A program made the position numbers and the translations under genes. The notes beneath the pieces are model-generated. The model was given only the letters and a program-made list of their open reading frames with translations, was not told the DNA's origin and did not search any database. Below, piece after piece: positions 1 through 7,104 of a stretch of DNA of 10,060 bases (positions are counted from its first letter, which is position 1; each line of letters starts with the position of its first letter). The stretch comes from Bacteroidota bacterium. Its GTDB lineage: Bacteria > Bacteroidota > Bacteroidia > Flavobacteriales > Flavobacteriaceae. The DNA is taken from the NCBI GenBank assembly GCA_947483095.1, contig CANKLD010000038.1, positions 1 to 10,060 on the forward strand. Direction: 5' to 3'.

Positions 1-1170
1 AGCACTTTGCCATTTGCACAACACCGCGATATCTTTTATTTGTCGGGAGTAGATCAAGAAGAAAGCATTTTGTTGCTATTTCCTGACGCGCCATACGAGC
101 ACCAGAGAGAAATATTATTCTTAAAAGAAACCAACGATCATATTGCGATTTGGGAAGGCGAAAAACTTTCTAAAGAACGTGCCTTTGAAGTTTCAGGAGT
201 AAAAACGGTCTATTGGCTTCAAGATTTCGAGAAAATTTTATTCGAATTAATGACCCATGCCGAAACTATTTATATTAATACCAATGAGCATTACCGCGCG
301 ACTGTGGAAACGGAAACTCGTGAGGCCCGTTTTGTAAAATGGTGGAAAGAGAAATATCCTGCTCATGCTGTTGCAAAAAGCAATCCGATTTTACAGCGCA
401 TCCGTTCAGTAAAGGAAAAAGAAGAAATTGAATTGATTCAGAATGCTTGTAATATTACCGAAAAAGGGTTTCGAAGAGTGTTGTCATTTGTAAAACCAAA
501 CGTTGCCGAATATGAGATTGAGGCCGAATTTATTCACGAATTTATCAGAAACAGATCAAAAGGTTTTGCTTATACTCCAATAATTGCATCAGGAAATAAT
601 GCCAATGTTTTGCATTATATCGAAAACAACCAAGCGTGTAAAGCTGGTGATTTGATTTTGCTTGACGTAGCAGCTGAATATGCCAATTATTCAAGTGATA
701 TGACTCGAATGATTCCGGTTTCGGGTCGTTTTTCTGAAAGACAAAAAGCGGTTTACAATGCTGTTTTAAATGTGAAAAATGAAGCAACAAAAATGCTAAC
801 TCCAGGAACACTTTGGAAACAATATCATGTAGAAGTAGGAAAAATAATGACTTCTGAATTGTTAGGCTTGGGATTGATTGACAAAGCCGATGTTCAAAAT
901 GAAAACCCAGAATGGCCGGCGTACAAGAAATATTTCATGCACGGAACTTCACACCACCTAGGCTTAGACACGCACGATTATGGGATTTTAACCGACCCAA
1001 TGCAAGCCAATATGGTGTTTACAGTTGAGCCAGGAATTTATATTCCAGCGGAAGGTTTCGGAATTCGATTAGAAGACAATGTGGTTATTCAAGAAAAAGG
1101 AAATCCTTTTAATTTAATGCAGCACATTCCAATTGAAATTGAAGAAATTGAAACGATTATGAATGCATAA
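1..1170 (+). CDS. pepP: Xaa-Pro aminopeptidase (aminopeptidase P), 5' truncated by window edge
   Basis: Metallopeptidase of the M24B family that removes an N-terminal residue preceding proline; a cytoplasmic enzyme of peptide turnover. The frame is open from base 1, so the TTG at 7 is not the start; I estimate some 40-50 N-terminal residues lie outside. Counting Leu at base 7 as residue 1, the N-terminal creatinase-like domain covers about 1-130 and the pita-bread catalytic domain about 135-385. The five expected metal ligands are all visible: D220 (in LLDVAAEY), D231 (in SSDMTR), H316 (in HGTSHHLGLDTHD), E341 (in FTVEPGIY) and E356 (in GIRLEDNVV). It should therefore be active with a dinuclear (usually Mn) centre. 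It is followed by its own hairpin terminator. The family call is firm; the exact substrate is inferred from the family. Confidence 0.93.
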   Translation, partial: STLPFAQHRDIFYLSGVDQEESILLLFPDAPYEHQREILFLKETNDHIAIWEGEKLSKERAFEVSGVKTVYWLQDFEKILFELMTHAETIYINTNEHYRATVETETREARFVKWWKEKYPAHAVAKSNPILQRIRSVKEKEEIELIQNACNITEKGFRRVLSFVKPNVAEYEIEAEFIHEFIRNRSKGFAYTPIIASGNNANVLHYIENNQACKAGDLILLDVAAEYANYSSDMTRMIPVSGRFSERQKAVYNAVLNVKNEATKMLTPGTLWKQYHVEVGKIMTSELLGLGLIDKADVQNENPEWPAYKKYFMHGTSHHLGLDTHDYGILTDPMQANMVFTVEPGIYIPAEGFGIRLEDNVVIQEKGNPFNLMQHIPIEIEEIETIMNA

Positions 1171-1204
1171 TTTAGACAAAAGAATATAGACGAATAGAGA
1201 ATAG

Positions 1205-1232
1205 ACGGTTTACGAAAGTAAGCCGTTTTATT
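1205..1232 (+). terminator. Rho-independent terminator of pepP
   Basis: ACGGTTTA at 1205-1212 pairs with TAAGCCGT at 1219-1226, with one G-T wobble. An extra C-G pair closes a GAAA tetraloop (1214-1217), giving a 9-bp stem. It is followed by TTTTATTTT. It lies 35 bases after the pepP stop, in the right place and orientation to end that transcript. Confidence 0.8.
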
Positions 1233-1312
1233 TTACCATATAAGGCATAAAAGGACATTTAAGTTATTTTTATAGGAACTTATAATTCTTATATGGTTTA
1301 AAAAATTTCACT

Positions 1313-1320
1313 TATTTTTG
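1313..1320 (+). promoter_or_regulatory. Bacteroidota -7 promoter element for the hydrolase
   Basis: TATTTTTG matches the Bacteroidota -7 consensus TAnnTTTG and lies 15 bases before the hydrolase ATG. A clear TTTG -33 element is not visible at the usual 17-19 base spacing, so the call rests on the -7 box, its position, and the terminator just upstream, which makes an independent promoter likely. The implied 5' leader is very short. Confidence 0.45.
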
Positions 1321-1335
1321 CCTCAGATCATAAAA

Positions 1336-2118
1336 ATGAAACAAATTTTCTACAAAAATACTGTAATCTCCTATTCCGATATTGGAACAGGGACTGCTGT
1401 GGTTTTACTTCATGGTTTTCTAGAAAATAAAACGATGTGGGAAGATTTGACTCCTTCAATAGCTAAAAAAAATCGGGTTATTTCAATTGATTTATTGGGT
1501 CATGGTAAATCGGATTGCCTAGGCTATGTTCATTCTATGGAAGAAAATGCCGAAATTGTTAAAGCAATTTTATCCTATCTTAGAATTAGAAAAGCAGTAA
1601 TAATAGGTCATTCTATGGGCGGATACGTGGCACTGGCTTTTGCAGAATTGTATCCAAAAATCGTAAAAGGTATTGTCTTATTAAATTCAACCGCAAAGGA
1701 AGATAGCGAGGAACGAAAAATGAATCGGGATCGAGCCGTTAAAGCGGTAAAACAGAATTACATCAATTTTGTTCGGATTTCGATTGCTAATTTATTTAGT
1801 GAAAACAATCGTGACCGACTTGAAAATGAAATTGAAAAGGTGAAATTAGCCGCTTTAAAAACCCCATTACAAGGAATTGTCGCTTCCTTAGAAGGAATGA
1901 AAATTAGAAAAGACAGGCAGTTTATTTTGAAAGAAACTGATTTTAAAAAAATGCTAATTTTAGGAAAAAAAGACGGCGTATTAATTTATGATGAAAATTT
2001 ATCTCAAATTATAAACACCAATACCGAATTAATTACTTTCTCTGATGGTCATATGAGTCATATTGAAAATAAAGAGGAATTAGAAAAAGTTATCGTTAGT
2101 TTTCTTAAAGGCATTTAG
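1336..2118 (+). CDS. Alpha/beta hydrolase, MenH/BioH-like
   Basis: A 260-residue single-domain alpha/beta-hydrolase-fold protein without a signal peptide, so probably cytoplasmic. The oxyanion-hole motif VVLLHGF is at about residues 22-28 (H26). The nucleophile elbow is GHSMGG with Ser93. The acid is probably D213 in LGKKDGV, and the base is H242 in GHMSHIE. The catalytic triad is complete and in canonical order, with a helical cap region between about residues 120 and 195. I chose the ATG at 1336 rather than the in-frame TTG at 1318, because that TTG lies inside the -7 promoter box. The family includes esterases, C-C hydrolases and MenH/BioH-type enzymes; nothing here fixes the substrate, and the neighbours give no pathway clue. 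Its stop codon is followed after two bases by the end of the GxxExxY cassette. Confidence 0.85.
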   Translation: MKQIFYKNTVISYSDIGTGTAVVLLHGFLENKTMWEDLTPSIAKKNRVISIDLLGHGKSDCLGYVHSMEENAEIVKAILSYLRIRKAVIIGHSMGGYVALAFAELYPKIVKGIVLLNSTAKEDSEERKMNRDRAVKAVKQNYINFVRISIANLFSENNRDRLENEIEKVKLAALKTPLQGIVASLEGMKIRKDRQFILKETDFKKMLILGKKDGVLIYDENLSQIINTNTELITFSDGHMSHIENKEELEKVIVSFLKGI

Positions 2119-2119
2119 C

Positions 2120-2185
2120 CTTTTCACCACAAAAGAAATAAAGAAAAGTCAAAAGACACAAATTAATCTTCTAGAATTCTAAAAT
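2120..2185. repeat. 66-bp direct repeat, outer copy
   Basis: Matches 2225-2290 at 65 of 66 positions; the first 61 bases are identical, and the single difference (A versus G) is at 2181 versus 2286. The copies are offset by 105 bp. The repeated unit contains the cassette's inverted-repeat end plus the last codons and stop of a GxxExxY frame (minus strand). Confidence 0.92.
2121..2137 (+). repeat. Left terminal inverted repeat of GxxExxY cassette
   Basis: TTTTCACCACAAAAGAA, matching the right end (2748-2764, opposite strand) at 16 of 17 positions. A second identical copy lies at 2226-2242 inside the 66-bp direct repeat. In that inner copy GACTTTTC (2223-2230) and GAAAAGTC (2248-2255) form a perfect 8-bp stem with a 17-base loop. 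The outer copy can form the same stem with one mismatch. Confidence 0.6.
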
Positions 2186-2228
2186 CCTGAAAAGTAATCG
2201 CTGTTTTTATTAATTGAATGTAGACTTT
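2163..2228 (-). pseudogene. 3' remnant of a second GxxExxY gene
   Basis: Read on the minus strand in the frame of the outer repeat, this encodes a 21-residue tail ending KTAITFQDFRILED and then a stop. The intact neighbour ends KTFVNEYFRILED. The last six residues are identical, the preceding ones diverged, and a TGA interrupts the frame just upstream. It reads as the C-terminal scrap of a diverged GxxExxY copy left beside the intact one. It is too short to be a functional gene. The homology call rests on shared position, frame and the common tail. Confidence 0.5.
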
Positions 2229-2290
2229 TCACCACAAAAGAAATAAAGAAAAGTCAAAAGACACAAATTAATCTTCTAGAATTCTGAAAT
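2225..2290. repeat. 66-bp direct repeat, inner copy
   Basis: This copy includes the actual 3' end of the intact GxxExxY gene (codons for FRILED and its TAA stop at 2268-2270) and 3' flanking sequence down to the inner TTTTCACCACAAAAGAA repeat. It is 65/66 identical to 2120-2185. Confidence 0.92.
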
Positions 2291-2684
2291 ATTCGTTTAC
2301 AAATGTTTTTTGACCGTCTCTGTATAAGTTTACCGAGTGAAAATTATATAAAATTCCTTTTGGAGATTCTAATAATTTCATATAAGTCATTAATTGCGCA
2401 TGATGAATTGGCAAAATAATTTCTATAGCTTTTAATTCAAGAACGATGCAATTTTCAATAAATAAATCACATCTCAAATCTGTTTCAATTTCAAGATCTT
2501 TGAATACTATTGGAACTAATAATTCCGATTTAAATGAAATTCCCCTTAAATTAAGTTCTTTTTTTAGGCATTTGTGATAAACACTTTCTAATAATCCTGG
2601 ACCAAGAAATTTATGTACTTCAATTGCTGCTCCATTTATTTGATACGTTAAATCCGTTAAATAACTTTTTGTGATATTTGGCAT
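2268..2684 (-). CDS. GxxExxY protein (putative PD-(D/E)XK nuclease fold)
   Basis: A 138-residue protein carrying the family signature: AAIEVHKFLGPGLLESVY at about residues 19-36, with G30, E33 and Y36 giving the family its name. A likely nuclease core follows: D73 (in RCDLFIEN), then E83-x-K85 (in VLELKAIE) and Q97 in a following helix (HHAQLMTYMKLL), the order expected for a PD-(D/E)XK fold. No signal peptide or membrane segment is seen. The biochemical role of the family is not established, so nuclease activity is inference. It is the only intact gene in an inverted-repeat-bounded cassette beside addB. It starts 86 bases downstream of the addB stop on the same strand, but the cassette end lies between them. 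No confident promoter was found. Confidence 0.85.
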   Translation of the reverse strand: MPNITKSYLTDLTYQINGAAIEVHKFLGPGLLESVYHKCLKKELNLRGISFKSELLVPIVFKDLEIETDLRCDLFIENCIVLELKAIEIILPIHHAQLMTYMKLLESPKGILYNFHSVNLYRDGQKTFVNEYFRILED

Positions 2685-2747
2685 ATAATAATTTGATTTT
2701 TAATAGATTATATATAAAATATTTGCTTCTTTTGTAAAAACTTTTGA

Positions 2748-2764
2748 TTCTTTTGTGGTAAAAA
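2748..2764 (-). repeat. Right terminal inverted repeat of GxxExxY cassette
   Basis: On the minus strand this reads TTTTTACCACAAAAGAA, matching the left end at 16 of 17 positions. It ends three bases from the TAG stop of addB (2768-2770), so the cassette begins essentially at the addB stop codon. Confidence 0.6.
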
Positions 2765-2767
2765 ATC

Positions 2768-5533
2768 CTAAACTTTCTCTTCAAACGAAATGTTTTGGTC
2801 AAAAATCTCAACCAATAAAATAGTAATTTGCTCTAAATACTGATCAATTGTTTCTTTACTTATAATCGTATTTAGTTCTTTTCCTTCTTTAAAAGTAAAT
2901 GGCAAAAACCCTGATTTTAAATTTTTGAAGGAGATAATTCCAGCTTCCATTGGATGCTCTAATACCATTTCTTGATACATAAAAGCATAAGCTAATACTT
3001 GGATTATTTTTTCATTTGCGATATCTTTTGTTAAATCAGTCCAAGTCGATAATGTTACGGTGCCTTTATCGACCCTACCAGTTTTATAATCAATAATTCT
3101 AATGACTCCATTTCGCAACTCGATTCTATCTACAGAACCGCCAATTTTTATTGGAAAAGGCAAACTAGGATGCTCAAAAGTTCGCTCATATCTTTGTTCA
3201 AGTGCTAGTATTTTAATGGCGTCTCCTGAAAGAATACTCTCCAATTCTACTTTCAGGAAATTGGAAACATTTCGTTTAGCTACTTCAAAAGCCAATAAAT
3301 TTCTTCCTTTTTTGATTTCGCCTTCTTTGTATTCTAATTTAAATTGTTTCATGACTTCTGCATCAATTATCTTGATGCAACTTAAAATATCATTTTCAGA
3401 AATAAATTTCCCAATAAATGGGTCATACATTGATTTTAAGGTTTCATGAATTATGGTTCCCAAGGTATTTAGCGCAATATTTTCCTCTACTTCTTCAACT
3501 TCTCTAATTTTTAATATCCTTTGAAAATAAAACTGAATTGGATTTCGAATATAACTTGTAAGAGTGGTAGGTGAAAAGCCCATTTGGGCAATTTCTTTCA
3601 AACGATCCATCACTGATTCCGATTTTGGAATTACCATTGGTTGATTCGCTTTTTCGGGAATAACCGCATTGTAAATTGCAGGTATCAAATTGTGTTTATC
3701 ACTATATTCTACTTGTAACTGGGTTATAAAACGGCTTTTTTCTCCAGCATCCAATCCTTCACTTTCTGTATTATAAAGAAGGTACACGTTCTTTGCTCGT
3801 TGCAACAAATGATAAAAGTGATAGGTATATATCGCATCTTTTTCTTTGAAAGTAGGAAGTTCTAATTCTCTTTTAACATCATAGGGTATAAAAGAATTTT
3901 GCGATTTTCCAGCTGGTAATTTACCCTCGTTTAAAGACGTTATAATAACCGTTTCAAAATCTAAAACACGACTTTCTAAAACACCCATAATTTGCAATCC
4001 ATTTAAAGGTTCGCCTTCAAATGAAACCTCAGCAAGATCAATAACTTGTTTATAAATCGCATGAAGGGTATCAATATTGTCGATATGGAAGTATTTAGAA
4101 TAATAACTTATTAGTTTATTTATGACTTTAAAGATTGAAAACACGAATGCTTTTGTGATTTTTTCCTCTTCATTGTCATTACTTAAATTTCCTTTAATTG
4201 TTTGTAATAATTGAGATATATCTCCAAGTACTTTCAAAGATCCTTCCTCCCATTTTCCAAATAACAATAGAAATAAATCACTTGGATTTGGATTTAATTC
4301 CATAATTTTTTGATGGGTAATAAAGGTATAATTGTACTGAATTATTGTTTTTACTAATGCGCTCGTATTGCTATACGGCTCAACTAATGGATGTGTTAAT
4401 ATTCCAATAATGTCTTTATAATAAAACACATAATTCTTGCCGTTTCTTGACAAAGCTGCGGAATGCATTTTAAACAATTTCGCGATTAATATTTGAGCTG
4501 GATTGTTCTTGCTTGAAAATCCCATTGTGATATTTAGTGCTCCAACACTTGAAGGGAGAGAATAAAGCAATGGTATCAACATGTTTTCATCACCTAATAC
4601 AATCGCTACTTTATCTAAAGAAATCATTGGATCATTGGCAATTAATTCATCAATTATTCCTCCAGCAATTTTTGCTTGGCCAATTGTTTTTGGGGTGCCA
4701 ATAATATTTATGTTCTTTTTATCTTTCAAAAAATCATTAGCAACCCATTCAAATGGTTTGGACTTATAATGGATCCATTTATCTTTAAATCTTCGAATAA
4801 ATAATCCAGCATCATGATACGGATCATTCAGGAAAGCTTGATCTATATCCCAATATATTTTTGCTTGATTTGTATCTAATAAACTTTGAACTATTTTTTC
4901 TTCAGCAGCATTTAGCGCATTAAACCCCGCAAAAATATACTTTGTATTAGGTGCAGATTTTGAAAATGATTTTAATTTATTTACGGCTTCTCGATAAATT
5001 AAACCCTGATAACCAATGCCTTTTTGCAGTAAATGATTGTATAAAGTTTGGTAGTAATTTGGCAATAACTTCCAAAAATCGATATAATTTTCTAGTAATT
5101 TGGTTTTGTTTTCAACTTCAATTCCCCATTTTTTTATGTCTTCAATGTCTTTTAAATAAGAAAGCACATGATTTGCATCTAATAAATATCGGTCTATTTC
5201 GTTGAAATCTTGTAAGAGCATTTTTGCCCAATTGGCAAATAAATCGAATGATTGTTGGCTCTTTACGTCGGTTAGCTTTAGATAGACCTCATAGAATTCA
5301 AATACCAATTCTATTGAGTCAATTGATCTTATAGCTGAAATTTCTTGGATGAAATCTTCAATGCTAATAATTTGGGGGCAAATAATATTATTTTCAATTT
5401 GATTTTTAAGTGCTTCAATCAAAAATATTTTTGCTCTTTTATTGGGTAAAATCACAACAGTATTGGAAAGATCATTGCTATAATCTTCAATAATTACTTT
5501 TGCTATTTGGTCTAAAAACGTTGATTCTATCAT
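2768..5533 (-). CDS. addB: AddB-type PD-(D/E)XK nuclease subunit of a RecBCD-like complex
   Basis: A 921-residue protein, the likely partner of the AddA-type helicase ending at 8318; together they would resect double-strand breaks for RecA-dependent repair. The N-terminus has VVILPNKRAKIFL at about 26-38, where UvrD-like proteins have a Walker A loop; the GKT is absent, so this subunit should not hydrolyse ATP. A helicase-like core motif, GLQIMGVLESRVLDFETV, is at about 512-529. The C-terminal RecB-type nuclease is complete: GTIIHE with H696, GSVDRIE with D802, IIDYKTG with D815 and K817, and Q845 in IIQVLAYAF. The position where many AddB proteins carry the first iron-sulphur cysteine reads SYIRNPIQFYF, with N664, and no cysteine cluster follows near the C-terminus. 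The start is 13 bases after the ompA terminator stem, so the leader must be short. Typical AddB proteins are longer (about 1,100 residues). Family call firm; the addB name is by architecture. Confidence 0.85.
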   Translation of the reverse strand: MIESTFLDQIAKVIIEDYSNDLSNTVVILPNKRAKIFLIEALKNQIENNIICPQIISIEDFIQEISAIRSIDSIELVFEFYEVYLKLTDVKSQQSFDLFANWAKMLLQDFNEIDRYLLDANHVLSYLKDIEDIKKWGIEVENKTKLLENYIDFWKLLPNYYQTLYNHLLQKGIGYQGLIYREAVNKLKSFSKSAPNTKYIFAGFNALNAAEEKIVQSLLDTNQAKIYWDIDQAFLNDPYHDAGLFIRRFKDKWIHYKSKPFEWVANDFLKDKKNINIIGTPKTIGQAKIAGGIIDELIANDPMISLDKVAIVLGDENMLIPLLYSLPSSVGALNITMGFSSKNNPAQILIAKLFKMHSAALSRNGKNYVFYYKDIIGILTHPLVEPYSNTSALVKTIIQYNYTFITHQKIMELNPNPSDLFLLLFGKWEEGSLKVLGDISQLLQTIKGNLSNDNEEEKITKAFVFSIFKVINKLISYYSKYFHIDNIDTLHAIYKQVIDLAEVSFEGEPLNGLQIMGVLESRVLDFETVIITSLNEGKLPAGKSQNSFIPYDVKRELELPTFKEKDAIYTYHFYHLLQRAKNVYLLYNTESEGLDAGEKSRFITQLQVEYSDKHNLIPAIYNAVIPEKANQPMVIPKSESVMDRLKEIAQMGFSPTTLTSYIRNPIQFYFQRILKIREVEEVEENIALNTLGTIIHETLKSMYDPFIGKFISENDILSCIKIIDAEVMKQFKLEYKEGEIKKGRNLLAFEVAKRNVSNFLKVELESILSGDAIKILALEQRYERTFEHPSLPFPIKIGGSVDRIELRNGVIRIIDYKTGRVDKGTVTLSTWTDLTKDIANEKIIQVLAYAFMYQEMVLEHPMEAGIISFKNLKSGFLPFTFKEGKELNTIISKETIDQYLEQITILLVEIFDQNISFEEKV

Positions 5534-5546
5534 TTTATAAATATAA

Positions 5547-5576
5547 AAAAACGCCTCGATAAATCGAGGCGTTTTT
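5547..5576 (-). terminator. Strong hairpin terminator after ompA-like gene
   Basis: ACGCCTCGAT and ATCGAGGCGT pair into a 10-bp GC-rich stem (loop of about two to four bases), extended by A-T pairs to about 14 bp and flanked by A and T runs on both sides. It lies 19 bases after the ompA stop and 13 bases before the addB ATG. On the minus strand it ends ompA transcription; its symmetry would let it work on both strands. Confidence 0.9.
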
Positions 5577-5595
5577 AAAAAATATTTTCAGTGAT

Positions 5596-6996
5596 TTATT
5601 TAACGTATTTCACTTCAACTCTTCTGTTGTTTGCTCTTCCTTCTGCAGTATTATTACTGTCAATTGGTTGAGTATCCCCAAAACCATTTGAAGATAATCT
5701 ATCAGCAGCTACTCCATTTGAAACTAAATAGTTTAAAACAGCTGCGGCTCTTTGATTAGAAAGTTTCAGGTTAGATCCAACATTACCTGTTGAATCTGTA
5801 TGGCCAGAAATGCTAAATTTAGCTGTTGGGTTTTCTTTCAATATTGCAGTAATAGCTTTTAAAACTGGGAAAGTTTGTTTTTGGAAAGATGCTTTTCCAG
5901 AGTTAAACAATATTGTTTTAGCATATCCGTCTAAAGAATTCATTACAGCTTGAGAAATTTCTGGACAACCATTATTTGCAACTGATCCTTTTTCAGTAGG
6001 ACATTTATCATCTTTATCTAAAACTGAATCTCCATCAGTATCTGGCCAAGGACAACCCGCATTTTCTTTTGGTCCTTTGATATTTGGACATTTATCAGCT
6101 TTATCTGTAGTTCCGTCTCCGTCAGTATCAGGACATCCTTTAAGTGCTTTTAAACCAGCAACTTCAGGACAAGCGTCCTCTTTATCAGCTACGCCATCAC
6201 CATCAGTATCAGGACAACCATTCATTGCAACAGTTCCTGCAGCATCTGGACATGCATCACTCGCATCAACAATTCCGTCTCCGTCAGTATCAGGACAACC
6301 TTTGAATTGTTTTAATCCAAAAACTTCTGGACAAGTGTCCTCTTTGTCATAAACTCCATCTCCATCGGTATCTTTTCCACCAAATTTGAAGATAATTCCT
6401 GCAAAATGTTGCATGTGTGAAGGTACGTCAACACCCGGAAGTCTAGCATCATCAAATGAATGCTTGTAATTAGATTGAACAGAAAGTCCAACTAAATCAG
6501 TCATCCAATAGGTTAATCCTAATCCAGCGTTCATCGTACCTGCGCTAACATCTTCTAAAAAAGTGTAACCCCCTCCAAAATGTGCAGTTGGGTCAAAGTG
6601 TTTGCTACCAATCATATTCATGAAACTGTATTTAATATCTAAATCAACTCCATAATAATTATAATCTCCAGGATTAACTACAGAATAAGTTCCGTCAGAT
6701 GCCTTTTTATTGACAAATTTTGACATTTTATTGATAGATCCAGTTACTCCAAAAGAGAAATTATCTCCAGCATATTTTGACACATTAAGGTAAGAAACAG
6801 AAGGAAGAAAATTCCAGTTGTCTTTGGTATTAAAATAGTCAGAAAATTGATCATTCAAGTTTGAAGCTGCACTTACTCTAGTGTCAACTGCATTAGCCCC
6901 AAAAGATAAAGACCAAGAATTATTTGCGTCTTGAGCTTGGGACAATAGCCCAACTAAAAGCACAACAACAGTAATTAATTTGTTTAGATGTTTCAT
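5596..6996 (-). CDS. OmpA-family outer membrane protein with thrombospondin type-3 repeats
   Basis: A 466-residue envelope protein. Residues 1-21 form a Sec signal peptide (basic MKHLNK, hydrophobic core, SQA before cleavage). Residues about 25-205 are an outer-membrane beta-barrel with alternating aromatic strands. Residues 209-345 hold five repeats of about 27 residues of the form DTDGDG-x-x-D-x-x-D-x-CP, which are calcium-binding thrombospondin type-3 repeats. The C-terminal OmpA domain (about 360-466) contains SGHTDSTGN with D401, LSNQRA with R416, and [10 protein letters not shown]401 and R416 are the residues expected to bind diaminopimelate of peptidoglycan. The role is therefore to tether the outer membrane to the cell wall. 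It has its own strong promoter and terminator, so it is probably an abundant monocistronic product. No specific gene name is justified. Confidence 0.93.
   Translation of the reverse strand: MKHLNKLITVVVLLVGLLSQAQDANNSWSLSFGANAVDTRVSAASNLNDQFSDYFNTKDNWNFLPSVSYLNVSKYAGDNFSFGVTGSINKMSKFVNKKASDGTYSVVNPGDYNYYGVDLDIKYSFMNMIGSKHFDPTAHFGGGYTFLEDVSAGTMNAGLGLTYWMTDLVGLSVQSNYKHSFDDARLPGVDVPSHMQHFAGIIFKFGGKDTDGDGVYDKEDTCPEVFGLKQFKGCPDTDGDGIVDASDACPDAAGTVAMNGCPDTDGDGVADKEDACPEVAGLKALKGCPDTDGDGTTDKADKCPNIKGPKENAGCPWPDTDGDSVLDKDDKCPTEKGSVANNGCPEISQAVMNSLDGYAKTILFNSGKASFQKQTFPVLKAITAILKENPTAKFSISGHTDSTGNVGSNLKLSNQRAAAVLNYLVSNGVAADRLSSNGFGDTQPIDSNNTAEGRANNRRVEVKYVK
5962..6372 (-). repeat. Five tandem ~81-bp thrombospondin type-3 repeats within the ompA-like gene
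   Basis: Five in-frame units encode DTDGDG-type calcium-binding loops, each ending in CP or GCP. Units one to three and five are 27 residues; the fourth has an extra Pro-Trp. The DNA is alike between units, especially the stretch coding for GCPDTDGDG, so copy number could change by slippage or recombination without breaking the frame. Confidence 0.9.
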
Positions 6997-7030
6997 GTTT
7001 GATTTGTTTTTATTTTGAATTAATCTTGAG

Positions 7031-7061
7031 CAAAAGTAATATGTAATTATTTAACTACAAA
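7031..7061 (-). promoter_or_regulatory. Bacteroidota-type promoter of the ompA-like gene
   Basis: On the minus strand TTTG (7061-7058) is followed after exactly 19 bases by TACTTTTG (7038-7031), a full match to the Bacteroidota consensus TTTG-N17-19-TAnnTTTG. It lies 34 bases before the ATG at 6996, giving a leader of roughly 25-30 bases that is A-rich, as is common in this phylum. Confidence 0.85.
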
Positions 7062-7104
7062 GAGATTTGTTAAAAATATGATTAAAAGGGTATTATTTAC
7101 GCTA

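Larger units (their letters stand above)
2121..2765. mobile_element. GxxExxY nuclease cassette with terminal inverted repeats
   Basis: A stretch of about 645 bp lies between the stop codons of two convergent genes (hydrolase stop ends at 2118, addB stop begins at 2770 on the minus strand). Its outer ends are inverted repeats: TTTTCACCACAAAAGAA at 2121-2137 and, on the other strand, TTTTTACCACAAAAGAA at 2764-2748, matching 16 of 17. Inside is one gene, encoding a GxxExxY protein, plus a duplicated copy of the cassette's left end. There is no transposase, so if mobile it must be moved in trans or by its own nuclease. That it is a mobile unit is inferred from the repeats and the tight boundaries. 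Confidence 0.6.

Noticed and set aside
7..9. TTG as the start of the aminopeptidase
   Set aside because: The frame is open from base 1 and the protein lacks the expected N-terminal residues of the family; the gene is cut by the window edge.
1318..1320. TTG as the start of the hydrolase
   Set aside because: It lies inside the -7 promoter box; the ATG at 1336 gives a normal family N-terminus.
2120..2290. Short CRISPR array
   Set aside because: Only two repeats of 66 bp, with coding content and no cas genes; better explained as a duplicated cassette end.
6077..6352. Plus-strand gene opposite the ompA repeats
   Set aside because: It is the low-complexity antisense of the DTDGDG repeats, with repetitive Ser/Pro content and no independent start signals.
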